DNA of 62,502 bases from the NCBI RefSeq assembly GCF_014655955.1, contig NZ_BNBO01000053.1:1-62502 (forward strand), read 5' to 3'. This stretch comes from Kitasatospora indigofera. GTDB lineage: Bacteria; Actinomycetota; Actinomycetes; Streptomycetales; Streptomycetaceae. The position numbers and the translations under genes were made by a program. Below the pieces are notes generated by a model, which worked only from the letters and a program-made list of their open reading frames with translations, was not told where the DNA came from and searched no databases. Below, piece after piece: positions 26,008 through 35,088 of this stretch (position 1 is its first letter; each line of letters starts with the position of its first letter).

Positions 26008-26901
26008 ATGAGCATGGATGCAGAGATTGGGTCATGGCCGCCCTGGACGCCGCGGCGGGCGGCTCTGGTCCGGCGAAGAACGATCAAGACAGGGGGCACC
26101 GGCATCGACCTGCGGGTCACGAACCCCGGCCTCTTGAACCAGCCCCGGCTGCTGGTCGTGATGTTCAGCAGCCCCGGCACATGCTGGCCGATGGTCAAGA
26201 CCGGGTTCGTCTGCGACGGAGGAGAGCTGACCGACGACCAGCTCGATGGCATCGTCCTCGACCTCGAGGAACACACCGAGTGGCAGGTGCGGTCGGTCGC
26301 CCGGTGGGCGGACCTGATGAACCCACAGGAGTACACCCACCTCCAGCAGGTCGACTCGGCCCGCCGGACCGGCACCGCGGTGTACCTGCCCTTCTCCGGC
26401 GGCCCGACGCAGTCAGACCAGCCCCGCCCCGTAGCGCACGGCGACCGGCGCTGGCGAGTCGAGCGGGGCGGGGGCGGCGGCCGTGCCGTACTCACCGACG
26501 CCTGCGCCGGGGACTCGATGTGCTGCTCGATGGCATACGCACATCCCGTGTCCGGGGCCGTGCGGGGTCTGATCCTCTCCGGATCGGGGTGGCGGGGCCT
26601 TGCGACGGGCGAGATTCGGCCGAGCTCCGACCGCACGGCCGCATCCGGCTCCCGGGTCGGGGCCCGGGCGGGCCACGACCCGGGCGGTGACGCGCGCACC
26701 CCGGTCCGTTGGGGGCCGGGCGTCCTGCGGACCGCCGCGGCGGCGGGGCCCGAGGAGCAGAACGCGCCCCGTACGGCAAGAGCCTTGGCAGAACGTCCGA
26801 TTATCGATCGTACCGGGAAGATGTCTGAGGATTCGTCAGTTAGCGGTCCGGAGGCGGCCGTGCGGCTGCCGCTCGATTCCCATGGCGACCACACCAGCTG
26901 A
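26008..26901 (+). CDS. Hypothetical protein, doubtful C-terminal half
   Basis: ATG 26008 follows GGAAGG. The first ~135 residues look natural (GTGIDLRVTNPGLLNQPRLL, MFSSPGTCWPMVKTGFVCDG, LTDDQLDGIVLDLEEHTEWQ, RWADLMNPQEYTHLQQVDSA). Past about 26410 the frame is Gly/Arg-rich and probably follows a frameshift. No domain is recognised. The tail end of the frame contains the inverted repeat upstream of the glycosyltransferase. Confidence 0.4.
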   Translation: MSMDAEIGSWPPWTPRRAALVRRRTIKTGGTGIDLRVTNPGLLNQPRLLVVMFSSPGTCWPMVKTGFVCDGGELTDDQLDGIVLDLEEHTEWQVRSVARWADLMNPQEYTHLQQVDSARRTGTAVYLPFSGGPTQSDQPRPVAHGDRRWRVERGGGGGRAVLTDACAGDSMCCSMAYAHPVSGAVRGLILSGSGWRGLATGEIRPSSDRTAASGSRVGARAGHDPGGDARTPVRWGPGVLRTAAAAGPEEQNAPRTARALAERPIIDRTGKMSEDSSVSGPEAAVRLPLDSHGDHTS

Positions 26902-26907
26902 CGAATC
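26830..26907. promoter_or_regulatory. Spaced inverted repeat upstream of the glycosyltransferase
   Basis: GATTCGTCAG (26830-26839) and CTGACGAATC (26898-26907) are perfect 10-bp inverted copies. The right copy ends 14 bp before the glycosyltransferase start. They could be operator half-sites or the stem of a long leader loop. Confidence 0.4.
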
Positions 26908-26921
26908 ACCAGGAGACGACC

Positions 26922-28049
26922 GTGCGCATACTCTTCACCGGGCCGGCGGCGCCCACCCATGTGTTCCCGATGGTGCCGACCGCGCAGGCCCTGCGCGCCG
27001 CCGGGCACGAGGTCCTGTTCGCCGGCCCCACGCCCGTGGACCAGCTCCGCCAGGCCGGGTTCCCGGTCGTCGAGATCGGCGACGGCCGCCCGCTGCGCGA
27101 CTCCTTCGATTCCGTCTCCGGTGCGGAGACCCGATACGCCAGGCCCGACCTGACCCAGGACCAGATCCTCGACCTGGCGGCGGCCGCCTTCGCCCACGCC
27201 TCCCGCTCCACCGTGGACGGCCTGCTCGCCGCCGCTGACGCCTGGGACGCCGACCTGCTGGTCCACGACTCCTGCCTGGCGTCCGCCCAACTGGTCGCCG
27301 CCAAGCTCAAGATCCCGGCCGCCCTGCACAACTTCGGCTTCAGCTCCGGGCTGGACATGGCGGGCCGCCTCGCCGGCCACTTCACCGACCTCTACGAGAC
27401 GCACGGCGTGGCCGGCCCGGCCGATACCACCCCGCTGAACATCGTTCCGGCCTCGCTCGGCGGCGACCCCGGCGGCCTGCGGATGCGCTACCTGCCGTAC
27501 AACGGCGGCGGCGTGGTCCCCGCCGACCTGCTGGGCCGAAGCACGCGGCCGAGGGTCGCCGTCACCCTGGGCACCGTGGTTGCCGAGGTGGACGGCGTGG
27601 ACGCCATCGCCCGGCTGGTCGCGGCCGCTGCCGAGGTCGACGCGGACTTCCTGCTCGCCGTCGGGGGCGCCGACCTAACCCACCTCGGCACCCTCCCGGC
27701 CAACGTCAGGGCACTGCCCTGGGTGCCGCTCGCGGAACTGCTGCGGGTGTGCGACGCGGTGGTCCACCACGGCGGGTCCGGCAGTTCCCTCACCGGCCTC
27801 CAGGCCGGGATCCCGCAGCTCGTGCTGCCCCAGGGCGCCGACAACTTCATCGTCGCGGACACGCTGGTCTCCACCGGTGCGGGCCTGCGATCGACTTCCG
27901 ATGACGTCGATACCACGCTGCTGGCCCGGCTGGTCACCGACCCGGAGCTGCGCGAGGCGGCCGTCCGTCTGCGGGCCGAGAACGAGGCGCTGCCGACGCC
28001 CGCCGCGAGCGTGCCCGCGATCGAGGCCCTGGCAGGCGGCCGGCGCTGA
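26922..28049 (+). CDS. GT1-family glycosyltransferase (macrolide/polyketide type)
   Basis: A 375-residue GT-B-fold enzyme. The N-terminal acceptor domain begins MRILFTGPAAPTHVFPMVPT (the usual G-x-H-P opening is altered to PTHVFP). The C-terminal nucleotide-sugar domain carries LGTVVAEVDG, then LPANVRALPWVPLAELLRVC, then the donor-binding motif VVHHGGSGSSLTGLQAGIPQ LVLPQGADN, with HHGG conserved. Such enzymes transfer deoxysugars or glucose to macrolides and other small molecules, either in biosynthesis or to inactivate antibiotics. GTG 26922 has AGGAG 7 bp upstream. No sugar-biosynthesis or polyketide genes are nearby, so self-resistance or xenobiotic glycosylation is as likely as biosynthesis. 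Confidence 0.9.
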   Translation: MRILFTGPAAPTHVFPMVPTAQALRAAGHEVLFAGPTPVDQLRQAGFPVVEIGDGRPLRDSFDSVSGAETRYARPDLTQDQILDLAAAAFAHASRSTVDGLLAAADAWDADLLVHDSCLASAQLVAAKLKIPAALHNFGFSSGLDMAGRLAGHFTDLYETHGVAGPADTTPLNIVPASLGGDPGGLRMRYLPYNGGGVVPADLLGRSTRPRVAVTLGTVVAEVDGVDAIARLVAAAAEVDADFLLAVGGADLTHLGTLPANVRALPWVPLAELLRVCDAVVHHGGSGSSLTGLQAGIPQLVLPQGADNFIVADTLVSTGAGLRSTSDDVDTTLLARLVTDPELREAAVRLRAENEALPTPAASVPAIEALAGGRR

Positions 28050-28606
28050 GCCGCCCGGCGGGAACCGCCGCCGGTCCGCCCGCCCCGGCCCACTGCTGGC
28101 CGGTCGGCACTCGCGGTCGCCTGCCGGTCCGCCGCCCGCCCGCCAGGTCCGCCCGCCGGCCGGGGCCGCTTCGGCGGGCCGTGAGCCGGCCGCCCGCCGC
28201 GCTGCCCGCCAGGGCGAACACCGGGAGCGGCCGGCCCACGTCCGTTGCTCCCGGCCTGCTCACGGCCTCGGCGCGGGCGGCTGACGGGAGCGTCGGGATG
28301 TCCTGTGCGGGCCGCTGCCGGACGGGTCGGCGCATTGGACACCGGAGTTTCATGGCGCGCGGCGGCCCGGAGCGCCCGGGCGTCCCCGGCCGGGTGGAGG
28401 TCGACGCGATCGCGCACCTGCACGACGAGGGCCGCCCGGCCGCGGACGATCCCCCGCAACGGTTACCGCCCGGGCGCGGGGATCCGTCGGGCCGGGCACA
28501 ACCGGCTCTCCTCCTCACCCGCACCCGGCTGCGCCCCGGTCCTCACCAGCGGGCTGTTGGGGTGTTGGTCATGGGGATGGTGTCTACGGCTGTACGCGGC
28601 GGTGGG
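28050..28606. other. GC-rich intergenic region
   Basis: About 560 bp with only Arg/Pro/Gly-rich frames. No gene or clear hairpin with terminator form is seen. Confidence 0.4.
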
Positions 28607-29251
28607 TCAGGTGCGGTGGCCGTTGCGCGGTGCGGGGATGCGGGGCATGAGCTCCCACAGTGGGCGGCCGCTGGAGGCCCAGCGGCCGAGCAGCTCGCGG
28701 TCGACCAGGAGCACGTTCTGCTCGGCTCCCCACTTCACCGCGTCCCGGGAGAACCGGCCGTTGGTCACCACCACCGGTACCTGGGCGCGGTGCACGCGCT
28801 GGTAGGTGCCGGCCAGCGAGTACAGCACGCCGACGCCGACGGCCTTGCCGCCGACCGGGTCCTGCTTGTGCTTGCACTGCAGGGCCCAGCGTCGGCCCAG
28901 CGGGTCGTCCGCCAGCACGTCCACGCTCTGGTCGTTGGACTGTCCGACCTTCCGGGCCCGGCAGCCGTCGCGGATCAGCAGGTCCCGCACCGCGTACTCG
29001 AACGCCTCGTGGCCCAGCTGGTCGATGCCGCCTGGACCGGTCAACGCCAGCCGCAGCGCCCGCCGGCCCTCCTGGGCGAGCCGCTCCTGCGCCGCCCGCG
29101 CGTAGAACACGGCGGCGCCGATGCCCGCCGCTGCGAGAAGCACCAGCAGCGGCACCCACCAGTGCGCGGCCAGCCACCGCAGCACCGCCGGCAGCAGGCT
29201 CACCCCCAGGATCAAGGCGACGGCCGCGAGGACCGTCGAGCCGCCCTCCAT
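28607..29251 (-). CDS. Membrane-anchored Mrr-like restriction endonuclease
   Basis: A 214-residue protein. It has two hydrophobic helices at the N-terminus (about 6-22 VLAAVALILGVSLLPAVL and 29-48 WVPLLVLLAAAGIGAAVFYA), then a PD-(D/E)xK nuclease domain of the Mrr_cat type. The domain shows LGHEAFEYAVRDLLIRDGCR, then KVGQSNDQSVDVLADD with the catalytic Asp, then RWALQCKHK with the QxK, then TYQRVHRAQVPVVVTNGRFS. Mrr-type nucleases cut modified or foreign DNA; membrane-anchored forms are common in actinobacteria and often sit in defence regions. ATG 29251 or GTG 29257 may be the start. It has no obvious partner. Confidence 0.82.
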   Translation of the reverse strand: MEGGSTVLAAVALILGVSLLPAVLRWLAAHWWVPLLVLLAAAGIGAAVFYARAAQERLAQEGRRALRLALTGPGGIDQLGHEAFEYAVRDLLIRDGCRARKVGQSNDQSVDVLADDPLGRRWALQCKHKQDPVGGKAVGVGVLYSLAGTYQRVHRAQVPVVVTNGRFSRDAVKWGAEQNVLLVDRELLGRWASSGRPLWELMPRIPAPRNGHRT

Positions 29252-29447
29252 CCTCACCGCCGGCCTTCGCCCGCCCCTGCGCCGTGCCGGCCTTCGTGAA
29301 CCCACCCGTGCCCCACCCCGCTTGTCGAACCGACACATCTGCGGCGCCATGACAGCACGCCCCGCCGGGGCACGTCAGCGGCGCACGGAAGCATTGCCGT
29401 CGGCCCGGCCCCGGGTGCTCACCTGCCCAGATGCCGTCCGGCCCAGG

Positions 29448-29648
29448 TCAGTGAGTGGCGTCGGCCGCCACTCCCACGAGGTGGAGGACCGCCTGCCCCA
29501 GGGGGGTGGTGGCGATCAGGATGCCGAAGGTTGCGGCGCTGAGGACGGTCAGCGTCTCGTCGACGCGGGAGCGGGACTCGGTGCGCCGCCTCAGGCGGAC
29601 GAAGATGATGATCGCAAGGAAGACGCTCGCGCTGACGGTGTACTGCAT
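29448..29648 (-). CDS. Small membrane protein
   Basis: 66 residues from ATG 29648, with AGGGGTGGGG just upstream. Two hydrophobic helices (about 2-17, YTVSASVFLAIIIFVRL, and about 38-60, SAATFGILIATTPLGQAVLH) flank a basic loop RRRTESRSR. Small proteins like this are frequent on actinobacterial mobile elements. Function unknown. Confidence 0.65.
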   Translation of the reverse strand: MQYTVSASVFLAIIIFVRLRRRTESRSRVDETLTVLSAATFGILIATTPLGQAVLHLVGVAADATH

Positions 29649-29824
29649 GCCCCACCCCTGGTCGCAGCCTGATGACTCTCGGTGAGCATGCCAGAGAGCG
29701 GCGGCCGCGGGGGGCGAGATGCCGAAACTCGATCCGATGCGGAGGATCCCCGGCCCGCAAGGGTGCCGCCGTTGCCCAGACGTTGGCAAGCCGGCCGTTG
29801 CACCGTGCGGTCGGGCGCGCGTCG

Positions 29825-30709
29825 TCAGTTTTGGGTCTGCTCGGGTTCTTCTGCTTCTGTGGGGATGGTCCAGCGCAGGAGGGTGGTGGTGCCGGCCTGT
29901 TCCAGGGTGACGGCGTAGACTTGGTCCCAGGCGCGTTCTCCGTGGTGGCGCATGGAGTGGTCGCCCGGGTCCCAGCCCAGCTGCAGTACCTGGGATCCGT
30001 CGAGTTCGATTCGTCCGGCAAGCAGAGGGTGGGTCTCTGCGGCCCGGTCGAGCAGGTGGAAGTGGGTGTGCGCGTCCACGGAGACCACCAGGCCGATGCG
30101 GGGCCCTTTCGACAGCCAGTCCCGGAGCTGGTCGGCGAGCTGGTGAGCCTCGTGGAGGGGGAGGTCGAGCCGCCTGTAGGGGCCGCCGCGCCCGTCGGCC
30201 TGGGACGTCGGTGTGCCGCCGAATTGGGCGTGAGCGTCGTCCTCGTACTTCCCCCAGTAGGCGACGTCGGCGAGCCCGTCGATCGACTCTCCTGACAGTC
30301 CGACGAACGAATCGAGGGCGCGGGCGTCCCCGAGGACCATGCCGCACCGGTCGACCGGCAGGTCACCGAGCCGAATGGGCTCTCCGCCGGGATCGCCGGG
30401 CCAGGGCAGGCCGAGGTCGACTTCCAGGACTGTGATGACTGGCCCGTCGTACGAATCCCACGTCTGTGCGCGGACCTTCAACGGTCGGTCGGACGCGGCC
30501 GGCACCGCGACCGCCTCGCAGAACCACTCTTGGCTCGCGCTGTCCGCAGGCTCGTGAAGGTGGCCGCCGCCCTGCTCCGCGGCAGCCGTTGCCCGCACAG
30601 ACAGCGGGTCGCCGTGCTTGGGCCACTGGTCGATCCAGCCGGCCATCCCCAGGACCAGCGCGCCCGATGGTGTTGTGACGACTCCCAGGTCGACAGAGGT
30701 CTCACTCAT
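29825..30709 (-). CDS. Hypothetical protein
   Basis: A 294-residue acidic soluble protein from ATG 30709. It begins SETSVDLGVVTTPSGALVLG; later stretches include WDSYDGPVITVLEVDLGLPW, YWGKYEDDAHAQFGGTP, HEAHQLADQLRDWLSKGPRI, GLVVSVDAHTHFHLLDRAAE and a C-terminal beta region ending in an acidic tail. No catalytic or transmembrane signature is found. The start has only a weak ribosome binding site. A longer frame upstream exists but overlaps a relic. Confidence 0.6.
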   Translation of the reverse strand: MSETSVDLGVVTTPSGALVLGMAGWIDQWPKHGDPLSVRATAAAEQGGGHLHEPADSASQEWFCEAVAVPAASDRPLKVRAQTWDSYDGPVITVLEVDLGLPWPGDPGGEPIRLGDLPVDRCGMVLGDARALDSFVGLSGESIDGLADVAYWGKYEDDAHAQFGGTPTSQADGRGGPYRRLDLPLHEAHQLADQLRDWLSKGPRIGLVVSVDAHTHFHLLDRAAETHPLLAGRIELDGSQVLQLGWDPGDHSMRHHGERAWDQVYAVTLEQAGTTTLLRWTIPTEAEEPEQTQN

Positions 30710-30819
30710 CCGCTGATTCAACCAGGCGCGGATCGGCTGGTTTCCAGGCCCTGGCAGTTGTGACTCAGCACGCTTCTTGTCGCTAACCGTACTACTCGAC
30801 GTGCGCTTCTTCGGGTGAG

Positions 30820-31089
30820 TCAGCACGACGACCGTCGCCCATTCGGCGAGGTGTCTGTCGGCTGGTGATCGATCGGCAGGCAAGTTGTCGCCAACTCCGA
30901 AGAAGTCGCTCGCCGACGGCTGACGCTCAGATTGATGAGATTGGGGACCTTGGGGCCGTCCAAAAGGGTGTCGTACGCGGCTTCGCCGGGCCCGTGGCAG
31001 CGATGCGGCGCCAGTCTGCGACCCCGGGATCGGCCGCCTCCAGACAGGCTCTCACCCGCCCGTCCACGCACTCGGCAAACATGTCCTGA
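30820..31089 (-). pseudogene. Frameshifted remnant of a small gene
   Basis: From ATG 31089 one frame gives MFAECVDGRVRACLEAADPG and VADWRRIAATGP. After a frame change near 30995 the neighbouring frame continues GEAAYDTLLDGPKVPNLINL and SVSRRRATSSELATTC. The two halves read as one protein-like sequence broken by a one-base shift. Family unknown. Confidence 0.35.
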
Positions 31090-31154
31090 CCTGGTGTTTT
31101 CCAGAGATTCGCCTAGGCTGAGGAGCTCTGCTGGACAGCATCGGAGGGGACATC

Positions 31155-32318
31155 ATGAGCGAGGAAGCCAGCAAGTACGACGCCAGCCAGATCCAGGTGC
31201 TGGAGGGGTGGGAAGCCATCCGGAAGCGGCCTGGGATGTACATCGGCTCGACCGGTGAAGGCGGCCTGCTTCACATGGTCTTCGAGGTCGCCGACCGGGC
31301 CGTGAACGAGGTCCTCGCCGGCCACGCCAGCTGCGTCGCCGTCACCCTCGCACCCGATGGCGCCGTGCGTGTCGCCGACGACGGGCGGGGTGTCCGTATC
31401 GACGAATCGGGAGCCAGCGGCATTTCCGGCCTCGAAGCCCTGCTGACCCGGTTTCAGACCGGGCCGGCAACCGGAGGCCGCCACGACGTGACGCTCGGCT
31501 TCTGCGGGGTGGGACCCTTCGTCGTCAACGCCCTGTCGAGCCGGATGACGGCCGAAGTGCGGCGCGGGGGAGCCCGCTGGGTTCAGGAGTACACGCGCGG
31601 GGTGGCCGTCACCCCGCTCACCGAGGCGGGCACGTCGACTGGTAGCGGGACCACCATCACCTTCTGGCCCGATGCCGACATCTTCGGGGCCGCGGAGTTC
31701 TCGTTCGACGGGCTGGCCGAGCGTTTCCGGGAACTGGCTTTGCTTAACCGGGGCTTGGAGATCTCTCTGACCGATCAGCGCCGACCGGGCGAGGGCCGGT
31801 CGGCGCGGTTCCGGTACCCCGACGGCGCGCGGGACTTCGTGGCGATCCTTGACGAGCAGAAGGAGGAACCCGTTCATCCGCACATCATCGGCTTCGAGCG
31901 GGAGGAACCGCGGATGGCGGGGACGGTGGAGGTGGCCCTGCGTTGGCGTGCCTCCCACGACGAGCGGGTCCGGAGCTTCGCCAACAGCCGGCCCACTGAC
32001 GGTGGCACACACGAGCGCGGCTTCCGCGACGGGGTGGCGGCCGCAGTCACCGCATATGCACGGGAGCGGCGGCTGCTGACTGCGACGGATCCCGACCTTG
32101 ACGCTGATCGGATCGGCGAAGGTCTGACGGCGGTCGTGTCGGTGAAGCTGGACCATCCCGAGTTCGAGGGCTCCACGCGCGGCTGGCTGGGTAACGCCGC
32201 AGTGCGGGCCTGCGTCGAACAGGCCGTCCAGGAACACTTCGGCAAGTGGCTGGGAGGACACTCGGAACAGGCCGCAGCCGTCATTGACCGGATCATCCAG
32301 GGCGCCCGCCGGGACTGA
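31155..32318 (+). CDS. Orphan GyrB/ParE-like GHKL ATPase without TOPRIM
   Basis: A 387-residue protein equivalent to the 43-kDa N-terminal half of GyrB: the GHKL ATPase domain (about 8-215) plus the transducer domain (about 225-385). It ends where the TOPRIM domain would begin. The opening YDASQIQVLEGWEAIRKRPG and MYIGSTGEGG is classical. The catalytic Glu is kept (VFEVADRAV, Glu 44), and the DDGRG motif is kept (75-79). However, the Mg-binding Asn of GyrB (DNSxDE) is Arg 48 here, and the lid motif GLHGVG is GFCGVG. ATG 31155 follows GGAGGGG. No gyrA partner lies nearby. It could be a weak ATPase, an ATP sensor or a decoy for gyrase inhibitors or phage proteins (inference). Confidence 0.85.
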   Translation: MSEEASKYDASQIQVLEGWEAIRKRPGMYIGSTGEGGLLHMVFEVADRAVNEVLAGHASCVAVTLAPDGAVRVADDGRGVRIDESGASGISGLEALLTRFQTGPATGGRHDVTLGFCGVGPFVVNALSSRMTAEVRRGGARWVQEYTRGVAVTPLTEAGTSTGSGTTITFWPDADIFGAAEFSFDGLAERFRELALLNRGLEISLTDQRRPGEGRSARFRYPDGARDFVAILDEQKEEPVHPHIIGFEREEPRMAGTVEVALRWRASHDERVRSFANSRPTDGGTHERGFRDGVAAAVTAYARERRLLTATDPDLDADRIGEGLTAVVSVKLDHPEFEGSTRGWLGNAAVRACVEQAVQEHFGKWLGGHSEQAAAVIDRIIQGARRD

Positions 32319-32325
32319 CCAGGGA

Positions 32326-32373
32326 CAGGCCGCCCTGCCGGTCCCCGGGAATCGGGGTCGGCAGGGCGGCCTG
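32326..32373 (+). terminator. Strong terminator hairpin after the GyrB-like gene
   Basis: A perfect 15-bp stem (CAGGCCGCCCTGCCG with CGGCAGGGCGGCCTG) starts 8 bp after the stop codon. Its 18-base loop can itself pair (CCCC with GGGG). Confidence 0.75.
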
Positions 32374-33195
32374 CAGCACACGGCGGTCGACCCTGGGCTC
32401 GAAACCGTCCAAGGGAGACGTCGCGCTTCGGTGGGGCTGTTAGGTGGACGACAGATCCGGTGCTGACCCGACAGTTAGCGTGCCGAGTCACAACGGTTGT
32501 TCACCATGAGCCCAGAGCGGATAGCCGACTCCAGGTTCAACTGGCCAACTGAAGCGCTCAGTCACACTCGAGCCCAGGCAACCACTGTGAGTTACCTGTT
32601 CTGATCGGAGTCCAGTGGCGTTCTGATGACGTGGATTCCGTAGGTTTGGCTGGAATTTCTAAGCTCGCGGTGGATGGCCGCTGAGCTGCGGTGATGTGCT
32701 GATGGTGATCGTGGGTCGCGCTCAGGGGTGATCTGACCTGAGGGTTCGGATATTTGAGTGGAATCACGTGGATGTTGCTGGAATGCCTGTGTGTTTCGCT
32801 GTATTTGCGCAGGTCAGTGCCTTGCTTGATGTTCGGGAGATGTGTCGTGGGGTGGTGCCGTGTTGCTGGCGGTGGGTCAGTTTCTTTTAGGGCCGGTGCC
32901 GTTTCTCGTAGATGCGTTCGGCCTTGGGGGCTGGGTTTGATAGGGGAGTAGCACGGCTGTTCCGGAGCGGGACGGGTTTCGGGGCAGTCCGAGTGTGGTT
33001 GTGTCGGCGTCGGTGGGGGAGCGTCGGCGGTCCTGGTGGTCTGCCAGGGCGCGGGCAGCAGTTCGGTTTTCCTCCTGTTGTGGGGGAGGTGTGAGGGCTA
33101 TGGTGTGCCTCCACCACATGCGCGTGACGCGCTGGACGTGTGGTGGACGGCAAGAGCACCGACTGCGACGACGATGTCGCGGGCTGGAGGACGGC
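32374..33195. other. Lower-GC non-coding region upstream of the Qat operon
   Basis: About 820 bp without a convincing gene, visibly richer in A and T than its surroundings between about 32480 and 32900. It includes a short inverted repeat ACAACGGTTGT (32491-32501). It must contain the Qat promoter and could hold an insertion boundary of the mobile island. GGAGG at 33186-33190 is the ribosome binding site of the first Qat gene. Confidence 0.45.
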
Positions 33196-35088
33196 GTGGC
33201 CGGGATGTCTTCGGGACTGTGGTCGGATGAGCCGACGCGGTTGGATCTGCTTTCCTTCGACGCGGTCGCCGAGACCGTGGTGTGGGCCGTGCTGGACGAC
33301 GCGCTCGACCCGGTGACCGTCGGCGTCTCGGGCGCGTGGGGCAGCGGCAAGACCACGGTGCTGCGCCTGGTCGAGGACAGGCTCGCCCCGCAGGCGCCTG
33401 GGGGTGACACCAACGTGCTGGTGATCAGCACGGACCCGTGGCGTTACGACCCCGGGGTCGGCGTCAAGGAGACTTTGATCGGGGAGGTTCTCAGCGCTGT
33501 CGCCGCGGAACTCGCCAAGGCGGAGAAGCCGGGCCAGGTACGCAGCCGCGCGCGGGCGGTGCTGGCCACGCTGCGTAAGCGGGTCGACTGGGCGAAGGCG
33601 TTGCAGGTGGCGGCGAAGACGTCGCTGACGTTGCAACTTCCTTCGGTCGACGACCTCACCAGTCTGATCAACACCGACTCGGGCGGCCAGGAGGCCGACG
33701 CGGCGGAGCCGCTGTCGCGCGGCCTCGAGGAGTTCCGCGGCGAGTTTCGCACGCTGATGGAGTCGCCCGAGCTGACCCACCTGCGGCGCGTGGTCGTGCT
33801 CGTCGACGACTTGGACAGGTGTCTGCCCGAGACGGTCGTCGACACGCTGGAGACCATCCGGCTGTTCCTGGCGGTGCCGAAGATGGCGTTCGTCGTCGCT
33901 GCCGACGAGCGCCGGGTGGCCGACGCCCTGCGGGTGCGCTTCCCCACCCCGGGCGGCGGCCTGGGCACAGGTGAGGCGGACGCCGAGGAGCCCGCCAGTC
34001 TCTACCTGCACAAGATCGTGCAGACGACGGTGCCGCTGCCCACCCTGAGCCGCTTCGACACCGAGGCGTTCCTCGTCCTTCTGCAGCTTTCCCAGCGGCT
34101 GCCCGCCGACGAACTCGCTCCCTACATCGCGCAGTGCGTGCAACTGCGGCGGACGACGGGTGTGTTGGACGACCTCGCCGACGCGGTGGTCGGTGGTGAC
34201 ATCTCCACGGAGCTGGCCTTCGCCTCACGGATGACACCCATCCTCTACGAGAAGCTGCAGGGAAGTCCCCGCCGCATCAAACGCTTCCTCAACGACCTGC
34301 GGGTACGTCAGTCCGTCGCCGCTCACCGCGGCATCGCGCTCGAGGCGGACATCGTGGCCAAGCTCATGGTGCTGGAGAAGCTCCTGGACCACTCCTTCGC
34401 CACCATCCTGGAGTGGCTGGCGCGAGGCGAACTACGCGCACGCATGACCAAGCTCGAAGCTGCCGCCGGCCGACCCACGACGCAGGCCCCGGTGTCCGAG
34501 GAAGCACCCTCCACGGAGGGCGGACCGGACCCCGCTCCGGAGCCTGCCGAGGGGGAGCCGCTCGCCTTCGAGGACGATCTGCTCCGGTGGGCGAAGCTCC
34601 CCCCGGGGCTGGACGGCGTCGATCTGGCCCCCTACCTCTATCTGGCGGCGGCGTTCTCCGGCAAGCAGCTTCTCGACGCCGGGCTGCCCGGCCGACTGCG
34701 GGACATCGCGGCCGGCCTGCTGTCGACGGTCCGCTTCGACCAGCACCGGGTGACCGACGCCGACATCACCGCGCTCGGCGAGGACGACGCCCTGAGACTG
34801 GTGGAATACCTCGGCCGGGCGGCCCGGGACCGCCCGACCGAACAGAACCCGGCCGTGCGCGGCCTGGTGCGCATCGCCACCGCCTACCCGGCCATCACCG
34901 ACCAGAGCGCCCGGCTGCTGCAATCCATCCCCACCGCCGAGCTTGAGCCGGCCACCATCCTCGCCCTACCCGCCGACAAGCCCGACTTCCGTCGCGTGCT
35001 GGAGCACTGGAAGGGCCACGCCCCCGCCAGCCCGGCCCGGATCAGAGCGACGCTGGAGATCGCCCTGAACACCGGAACCCGTCGCTGA
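33196..35088 (+). CDS. qatA: QatA: KAP-family P-loop ATPase of a Qat anti-phage system
   Basis: A 630-residue KAP NTPase, the ATPase of QatABCD defence operons. Walker A is GAWGSGKT (46-53), Walker B VVVLVDDLDRC (about 199-209), and the sensor-like region FVVAADERRVADALRVRF follows. RRIKRFLNDLRVRQ marks the end of the KAP core. There is a Glu/Pro-rich linker near 435-465 and a helical C-terminal domain. The KAP membrane insertion seen in some relatives is not evident. The start is GTG 33196, 5 bp after GGAGG; ATG 33205 in the same frame is an alternative. The stop overlaps the next start by one base (TGATG). Confidence 0.9.
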   Translation: MAGMSSGLWSDEPTRLDLLSFDAVAETVVWAVLDDALDPVTVGVSGAWGSGKTTVLRLVEDRLAPQAPGGDTNVLVISTDPWRYDPGVGVKETLIGEVLSAVAAELAKAEKPGQVRSRARAVLATLRKRVDWAKALQVAAKTSLTLQLPSVDDLTSLINTDSGGQEADAAEPLSRGLEEFRGEFRTLMESPELTHLRRVVVLVDDLDRCLPETVVDTLETIRLFLAVPKMAFVVAADERRVADALRVRFPTPGGGLGTGEADAEEPASLYLHKIVQTTVPLPTLSRFDTEAFLVLLQLSQRLPADELAPYIAQCVQLRRTTGVLDDLADAVVGGDISTELAFASRMTPILYEKLQGSPRRIKRFLNDLRVRQSVAAHRGIALEADIVAKLMVLEKLLDHSFATILEWLARGELRARMTKLEAAAGRPTTQAPVSEEAPSTEGGPDPAPEPAEGEPLAFEDDLLRWAKLPPGLDGVDLAPYLYLAAAFSGKQLLDAGLPGRLRDIAAGLLSTVRFDQHRVTDADITALGEDDALRLVEYLGRAARDRPTEQNPAVRGLVRIATAYPAITDQSARLLQSIPTAELEPATILALPADKPDFRRVLEHWKGHAPASPARIRATLEIALNTGTRR

